From an uncultured Lachnospiraceae bacterium (lineage in GTDB: Bacteria; Bacillota; Clostridia; Lachnospirales; Lachnospiraceae): DNA of 8,206 nucleotides. The DNA lies in NCBI GenBank assembly GCA_958444395.1, contig CAUCOL010000072.1:1-8206 (forward strand), given 5' to 3'. The notes under the pieces were generated by a model that made no database searches, was not told the origin of the DNA, and saw only the letters and a program-made list of their open reading frames with translations. A program made the position numbers and the translations under genes. Below are positions 5,824 to 8,206 of this stretch, piece by piece; position 1 is the stretch's first letter; each line of letters starts with the position of its first letter.

Positions 5824-6177
5824 GTAGACTGGACGATTCTGATCGTAGAAGACGATGAAGACATCAGCATGGTAGAGGAGGCACAGGAGGAGATCCGAAT
5901 TGGTGAGATACGGATTCTTCCGGACAGCTGGAAGGTTTTACAAGGGAGAACAGGAGATCAAGCTGCCAAACCGTGAGTTTGAAGTGCTTCAATTTCTGGC
6001 AATGCATTCCAATCATGTGTTTTCAAAGGAACAGATCTTTGAAGCGGTGTGGGGGGTGATTATCTGGGGGATAATGCGACGGTCATGGTGCATATCAACC
6101 GGATACGCGACAAGATAGAAGAGGATAGCAGGAATCCGAAGATAATAGAAACTATCTGGGGTGTGGGATATCGCTGA
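5824..6177 (+). pseudogene. OmpR-family response regulator remnant (internal deletion plus two frameshifts)
   Basis: The sequence starts as a receiver domain (DWTILIVEDDEDISMVEE, with the acidic pocket EDD). It then jumps to what looks like the linker (EIRIGEIRILPDSWKV), so the phosphoacceptor Asp and nearly all of the receiver are missing. At the T-run 5936-5939 an apparent extra base shifts the frame. The winged helix continues in the next frame (YKGEQEIKLPNREFEVL... to IFEAVWG). At the G-run 6051-6056 an apparent missing base restores the original frame for DYLGDNATVMVHINRIRDK and the end IIETIWGVGYR, stop 6175-6177. Translated as written, the first frame stops at 5976 before any DNA-binding helix, so no working regulator is made. 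The homopolymer shifts could be sequencing errors, but the receiver deletion could not. Confidence 0.85.
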
Positions 6178-6218
6178 AATAAAAAGTAACAGAGCAGACA
6201 GAAAGGAAAGGGAAGAAA

Positions 6219-7097
6219 ATGATTCGTAATATGATCAATGGATTTTGCATGGCACTGGCAGACAGTGTGCCGGGCGTATCGGGAGGAACAATCGCATTCA
6301 TCATGGGATTTTATGACCGGTTTATCGGTTCGATCGATGCACTTGTGTTTGGGACGATGCAGGAACGTAGAGAAGCACTGCGTTATCTTATTAAGCTTGG
6401 GATTGGCTGGGTGATCGGCATGATCCTGGCTGTCAGTATCCTGTCGTCTTTATTTGAAAGTCATATTTATACGATTAGTTCTGCATTTATAGGATTTATA
6501 GCGGCATCGATCCCTCTGATCATAGCAGAGGAAAAAGAAAGCATGAAAAATATCGGCGGTGGCATCTCATTTGCTCTGCTGGGAGCTGCGTTTGTCATAG
6601 GCATCAGCTGGATGAATGGACGGATCGGCTCTGGCAGCATGGATCTGGCACAGTTTAGTCCAATCCTTGCGATCCGGCTGTTTTTCATTGGTATGCTTGC
6701 GATATCGGCGATGTTCTTACCGGGAATCTCCGGATCAACGCTGCTGTTGATCTTCGGTGCCTATATTCCGGTGATCACGGCAGTGAAAGGACTGCAGACA
6801 GGGAATATAGCATATCTTCCCTGTCTGCTCTTTTTTGGATGTGGCGTACTGACCGGTGCAGCTACCGTCGTGAAAGGAATTAAACTTTGCCTGGAGCGTT
6901 TCCGTACACAGACGGTGTATGCGATCGTCGGTATGATGGCTGGTTCTTTCTATGCGATTGCTATGGGGCCGACAACGCTGAAAGTACCATGCGCACCGTT
7001 GTCGGCAGATCAGTTTCATCTGCTTGCCTGCGTGATCGGGATCATTCTGGTTCTTTTGATGCAGCTGATGAAAGATGCATTACCCGAGACTAAATAA
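6219..7097 (+). CDS. DUF368 membrane protein, PopT-type undecaprenyl-phosphate translocase
   Basis: A polytopic membrane protein of 292 residues with two related halves. Each half carries the family's PGxSGxT motif: VPGVSGGT at residues 17-24 and LPGISGST at 167-174, followed by IAFIMGFY and LLLIFGAY respectively. This pseudo-symmetric repeat fits an inverted-topology transporter with re-entrant loops. DUF368 proteins (PopT) were reported to move undecaprenyl phosphate back across the cytoplasmic membrane, recycling the lipid carrier of peptidoglycan and wall polymers. ATG 6219 is preceded by a purine-rich AAGGAAAGGGAAG. The gene starts 41 bases after the broken two-component system and may share its promoter; no separate promoter is obvious in the gap. 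It looks intact and of normal length, which suggests it is still selected although its likely former regulator is lost. Confidence 0.9.
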   Translation: MIRNMINGFCMALADSVPGVSGGTIAFIMGFYDRFIGSIDALVFGTMQERREALRYLIKLGIGWVIGMILAVSILSSLFESHIYTISSAFIGFIAASIPLIIAEEKESMKNIGGGISFALLGAAFVIGISWMNGRIGSGSMDLAQFSPILAIRLFFIGMLAISAMFLPGISGSTLLLIFGAYIPVITAVKGLQTGNIAYLPCLLFFGCGVLTGAATVVKGIKLCLERFRTQTVYAIVGMMAGSFYAIAMGPTTLKVPCAPLSADQFHLLACVIGIILVLLMQLMKDALPETK

Positions 7098-7100
7098 GGG

Positions 7101-7173
7101 GATGCCATTACGAAAAAACATCCCATAGCTGAAACAAAATAGAAGATGCATCACGAAAAAACCATCCCATACC
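7101..7173. repeat. Imperfect tandem duplication of the terminator 5' arm region
   Basis: GATGCCATTACGAAAAAACA with the following TCCCATAGC (7101-7129) recurs 44 bases later as GATGCATCACGAAAAAACCA followed by TCCCATACC (7145-7173). Only the second copy has the matching 3' arm of the terminator. The first copy instead has GGGATG (7099-7104) that can pair with CATCCC (7119-7124). It looks like a local duplication followed by decay. Confidence 0.5.
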
Positions 7174-7197
7174 CGGAAAATAAGGTATGGGATGGTT
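7160..7197. terminator. Bidirectional terminator between DUF368 and argH
   Basis: AACCATCCCATACC (7160-7173) and GGTATGGGATGGTT (7184-7197) form a perfect 14-bp stem with a 10-base loop. On the plus strand TTTGTTGTTT spans the stem's 3' end and what follows; on the minus strand a TTTTTT run overlaps and follows the stem. It lies between two convergent genes, 62 bases past the DUF368 stop and 19 bases past the argH stop, so it should end both transcripts, more strongly for argH. Confidence 0.9.
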
Positions 7198-7216
7198 TGT
7201 TGTTTACAAGTTTGAT

Positions 7217-8206
7217 TTATTTGGCAAGATATTTTTCATAGGTGCCAATGACTGCTTTCATAGCCTGCGGGCCCGGTGCACCGATCGTGTTACGCTTGTC
7301 TACACAGGTCTCCATACTGATCGCATCGTAGATGTCTTCTTCGAAGACAGGACTGATCGCCTTATATTCTTCCAGGGACATTTCACCGAGGGAAATATTC
7401 TTGTCGATGCAGTACAGCACCAGCTGTCCGATGATGCCGTGGGCGTCACGGAAAGGAACACCATGATTTACCAGGTAATCCGCAGCATCCGTTGCATTGG
7501 TGAAGCCGCCCTCTGCACTTGCACGCATGCGGTCTTTTTTGAAAGTCATAGTATCTAACATACCGTTAAATAATACAATACATCCTTTCGTCGTATCGAT
7601 TGCATCAAAGGCAAATTCCTTGTCCTCCTGCATATCTTTATTATATGCCAGTGGAAGACTTTTCATGGTTGTCAAAAGGGACATCAGTGCACCATAGACA
7701 CGTCCGGTCTTACCGCGGACAAGCTCTGCGATATCCGGGTTCTTTTTCTGTGGCATGATACTGCTTCCGGTAGAGTAGGAATCGTCGATCTCAACGAACT
7801 GATATTCATTTGTATTCCAGGTGATGATCTCCTCACAGAAACGGGACAGATGCATCATAATAATGGACATATCGTTCAGAAATTCGATCAGGTAATCACG
7901 GTCTGATACAGAGTCCATACTATTTAAGGTAGGACCGGTAAAACCAAGAAGTTCGGCGGTGCGTTCACGGTTCAGCGGATAAGTCGTACCGGCAAGTGCA
8001 CCGGAGCCGAGAGGGCAGTAGTTCATACGTTCCAGCGTGTCAGCCAGACGGGAGCGGTCTCGTTTAAACATTTCAAAGTAAGCACCCATATGGTGTGCCA
8101 GTGTGATCGGCTGTGCTTTCTGCAGATGTGTAAAGCCGGGCATGATCGTGTCGGTATTTTCCTTCATCAGCTTTAACAGGCTCTGCAGGAGATTTTTTAA
8201 TAAACC
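7217..8206 (-). CDS. argH: Argininosuccinate lyase, C-terminal part (5' end outside window)
   Basis: The frame is open to the window edge on the minus strand, so about the first 130 residues are missing and 329 are visible; the Met at 8167 is internal. Argininosuccinate lyase splits argininosuccinate into arginine and fumarate, the last step of arginine biosynthesis, as a cytoplasmic homotetramer. The family signature [12 protein letters not shown] (7733-7768), which carries the catalytic Ser, is intact. The THLQKAQP segment near 8120 holds the conserved active-site Thr-His. The end [16 protein letters not shown] is the normal C-terminus, and no frameshift is seen. It is convergent with the DUF368 gene and unrelated to it in function. 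Its promoter and any argG neighbour would lie beyond 8206. Confidence 0.95.
   Translation of the reverse strand, partial: GLLKNLLQSLLKLMKENTDTIMPGFTHLQKAQPITLAHHMGAYFEMFKRDRSRLADTLERMNYCPLGSGALAGTTYPLNRERTAELLGFTGPTLNSMDSVSDRDYLIEFLNDMSIIMMHLSRFCEEIITWNTNEYQFVEIDDSYSTGSSIMPQKKNPDIAELVRGKTGRVYGALMSLLTTMKSLPLAYNKDMQEDKEFAFDAIDTTKGCIVLFNGMLDTMTFKKDRMRASAEGGFTNATDAADYLVNHGVPFRDAHGIIGQLVLYCIDKNISLGEMSLEEYKAISPVFEEDIYDAISMETCVDKRNTIGAPGPQAMKAVIGTYEKYLAK

Noticed and set aside
7187..7558. Plus-strand open frames over argH, and minus-strand frames over the ABC and DUF368 genes
   Set aside because: They are antisense shadows of well-supported genes and show no family motifs or ribosome binding sites.
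1..8206. CRISPR arrays, tRNA or rRNA genes, insertion sequences
   Set aside because: No regularly spaced repeats, cloverleaf-like segments, transposase-like frames or target-site duplications were seen on reading both strands.

Overview
The window looks like part of a chromosome from a Clostridia bacterium, most likely a Lachnospiraceae relative. The clues are a DUF1002 protein, a MarR-ABC-ABC operon with Clostridia-style protein sequences, strong AGGAGG-type ribosome binding sites and moderate GC content. This placement is inferred from protein character; no database search was possible.

Layout. Bases 1-483 carry the 3' end of a DUF1002 gene on the + strand, followed by a terminator hairpin. 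Bases 484-784 contain that terminator, a second hairpin, a long palindromic element (copy 1), and the promoter and palindromic operator of a MarR regulator. Bases 785-5057 form a three-gene operon: the MarR repressor and two half-size ABC exporters. These have the complementary defects expected of an asymmetric heterodimeric multidrug-type exporter, with a degenerate Walker B/H-loop in the first and an altered signature in the second. Bases 5058-5302 carry a cluster of 11-bp-spaced TTTAGAA-like half-sites, an inverted repeat and copy 2 of the palindromic element. Copy 2 ends just ahead of a 74-residue Ala/Lys-rich protein with a MotE/MgtE-N-like C-terminus (5303-5527).

Bases 5629-6177 are the wreck of a two-component system. 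A sensor-kinase N-terminus is fused in frame to the first residues of an OmpR-family response regulator, most of the receiver domain is missing, and two opposite frameshifts at homopolymers interrupt the DNA-binding domain. An intact DUF368 (PopT-type undecaprenyl-phosphate translocase) gene follows at 6219-7097. It is separated by a 14-bp-stem bidirectional terminator from convergent argH (minus strand, 5' end outside the window).

Togetherness. The MarR regulator probably represses its own operon and derepresses the exporter pair in response to a ligand. DUF368 may once have been controlled by the now broken two-component system, whose probable binding sites survive upstream. The least explained signal is the roughly 70-bp element present at 558-630 and 5201-5269. 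It has compensatory base changes in its long stem, a conserved second small hairpin with a purine GGA loop, and in both copies a T-run that can pair with either an upstream or a downstream arm.
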